DNA of 6,411 bases from JAWLCG01 sp041687295 (GTDB taxonomy: Bacteria > Planctomycetota > Phycisphaerae > SM23-33 > FEN-1343), in the NCBI GenBank assembly GCA_041687295.1, contig JAWLCG010000296.1, positions 1-6,411 of the forward strand. Reading direction: 5' to 3'. The position numbers and the translations under genes are program-made. Position 1 is the stretch's first letter. Every line of letters starts with the position of its first letter. The notes below the pieces were generated by a model that saw only the letters and a program-made list of their open reading frames with translations, did not search any database and was not told where the DNA came from. This document shows positions 5,586-6,411 of the stretch, piece after piece.

Positions 5586-5592
5586 GGCGCCC

Positions 5593-5598
5593 TATAAT
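5593..5598 (+). promoter_or_regulatory. Perfect -10 box (TATAAT) upstream of the PAP2 gene
   Basis: TATAAT is an exact sigma70 -10 hexamer in otherwise very G+C-rich DNA, and it would start transcription near 5605, about 30 bases before the PAP2 start codon. No good -35 is seen at the usual distance. It directly abuts a 12-base palindrome, TAGGGCGCCCTA (5583-5594), which could be a binding site. This suggests the PAP2 gene is transcribed independently of the upstream operon. Confidence 0.45.
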
Positions 5599-5636
5599 GC
5601 GGCAGAGCCCGACGACCCGCGGATCGGAGTGGACCC

Positions 5637-6411
5637 ATGGCCCAGACGCACAAGACGCCCAGGCACCGTGGCCCCGTGGGCCGCGCGCTGCAGGCCGGCT
5701 CTGGCCGATTCAGTGGCCTGATGGACTGGATCGGCCAGCACCAGCTGCGCGTGCTGGTGGCTGTGATGCTGGTGGTGGGGGCGCTGTGGTTTTTCGCCGA
5801 GATCGCCGACGAGGTGATGGAGGGCGAGGTCCAGGCCTTCGACGAGCAGGTCCTGCTGGCCCTGCGCAGCGACGAGGACCCCGGCGTGCCCATCGGGCCG
5901 GTCTGGCTGCAGGAGGTGGGGCGCGACATCACGGCCCTGGGCGGCGTGGCCGTGCTGGCGCTGCTGGTGCTGGCCGTCGCCGTGCTGCTGCTGATGCAGC
6001 GCAAGTTCGGCGCGATGTGGCTGGTGCTGGCGGCCTCGGTGGGCGGGGGGCTGGTAAACCTGGCCCTGAAGAGCTTCTTCGACCGCCCCCGCCCCAGCGT
6101 CGTGCCGCACCTCAGCGATGTCTACACCCAGTCGTTCCCCAGCGGCCATTCGATGCTCTCGGCCACCGTCTACCTGACCCTCGGCGTGCTGCTGGCGCAG
6201 CTGGTCAAGTCCTGGCGGCTGAGGGCGTACTTCCTGATGGTCGCGCTGATCCTGTCGCTGCTGGTCGGCATCAGCCGAATGTACGTGGGCGTGCACTACC
6301 CCACCGACGTGCTGGCCGGCTGGTCGGCGGGCCTGGCCTGGGCGCTGCTGTGCTGGCTGGTGGCCCAGTACCTCCAGCGGCAGGGCCAGGTCGAGCAGGG
6401 CATCGAGGACG
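5637..6411 (+). CDS. PAP2-family membrane phosphatase (3' end beyond window)
   Basis: An integral membrane lipid phosphatase or phosphotransferase of the PAP2 superfamily, 258 codons visible and still open at the right edge. All three active-site motifs are intact: K-x6-R-P (K145 to P153), P-S-G-H (168-171) and S-R-x5-H (S213, R214, H220) followed by D224. These are the known phosphate-binding and catalytic residues, with H171 and H220 expected to act in the phosphohistidine mechanism. Membrane segments are seen near 38-55, 100-120, 126-143, 174-192, 198-212 and 225-246, the six expected for bacterial PAP2 proteins; the basic N-terminus is cytoplasmic. GGAG (5626-5629) lies seven bases before the ATG. 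Likely substrates are phosphatidic acid, phosphatidylglycerol phosphate or undecaprenyl diphosphate; sequence alone does not decide. It is probably unrelated in function to the upstream catabolic genes. Confidence 0.92.
   Translation, partial: MAQTHKTPRHRGPVGRALQAGSGRFSGLMDWIGQHQLRVLVAVMLVVGALWFFAEIADEVMEGEVQAFDEQVLLALRSDEDPGVPIGPVWLQEVGRDITALGGVAVLALLVLAVAVLLLMQRKFGAMWLVLAASVGGGLVNLALKSFFDRPRPSVVPHLSDVYTQSFPSGHSMLSATVYLTLGVLLAQLVKSWRLRAYFLMVALILSLLVGISRMYVGVHYPTDVLAGWSAGLAWALLCWLVAQYLQRQGQVEQGIED

Noticed and set aside
5592..6296. Minus-strand His/Gln-rich open frame opposite the PAP2 gene
   Set aside because: The Gln/His richness is the reverse of Leu/Val codons in membrane segments, and the plus strand carries intact PAP2 motifs.

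Overview
The window is about 70% G+C and reads as a chromosomal fragment of a planctomycete-like bacterium (Phycisphaerae or a related PVC-group lineage). This assignment is an inference from the gene types: a Gfo/Idh/MocA oxidoreductase coupled to an FG-GAP propeller protein, and a divergent URO-D-like protein. The abundance of short hairpin repeats in the gaps fits too. No rRNA or other phylogenetic marker is present, so the taxonomy is tentative.

Layout. Bases 1-330 hold no convincing gene, only several short dyad repeats. An AraC-family regulator (331-1086, minus strand) is divergent from a plus-strand series. That series starts with a Gfo/Idh/MocA dehydrogenase (1330-2385), followed two bases later by a cytoplasmic-looking seven-repeat FG-GAP/VCBS beta-propeller protein (2388-3497). 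Next is a lower-G+C gene of unknown function (3490-4296), whose start overlaps the propeller gene's end. A URO-D-superfamily protein (4333-5442) closes the series. The gap 5443-5636 holds an inverted pair of GTAG-footed hairpins (REP/BIME-like), a possible gene-end fossil and a -10 box. A PAP2-family membrane phosphatase with all its catalytic motifs starts at 5637 and runs off the window's right end.

How the genes may work together. The cupin-plus-HTH regulator beside a divergent dehydrogenase is the usual arrangement for a small sugar or polyol catabolic locus. The dehydrogenase and propeller genes look translationally coupled and probably act on the same substrate. The URO-D-like protein lacks the H-x-C-G type zinc motif of the methyltransferase branch at the place I would expect it, so its reaction is open. 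The low-G+C gene looks like an insertion into this operon rather than an original member. The PAP2 gene has its own -10 box and is probably a separate unit.

The most unusual signals are the repeat elements (at least three distinct families of short dyads, two of them GTAG-footed), the compositionally foreign gene, and the signal-peptide-free propeller protein.
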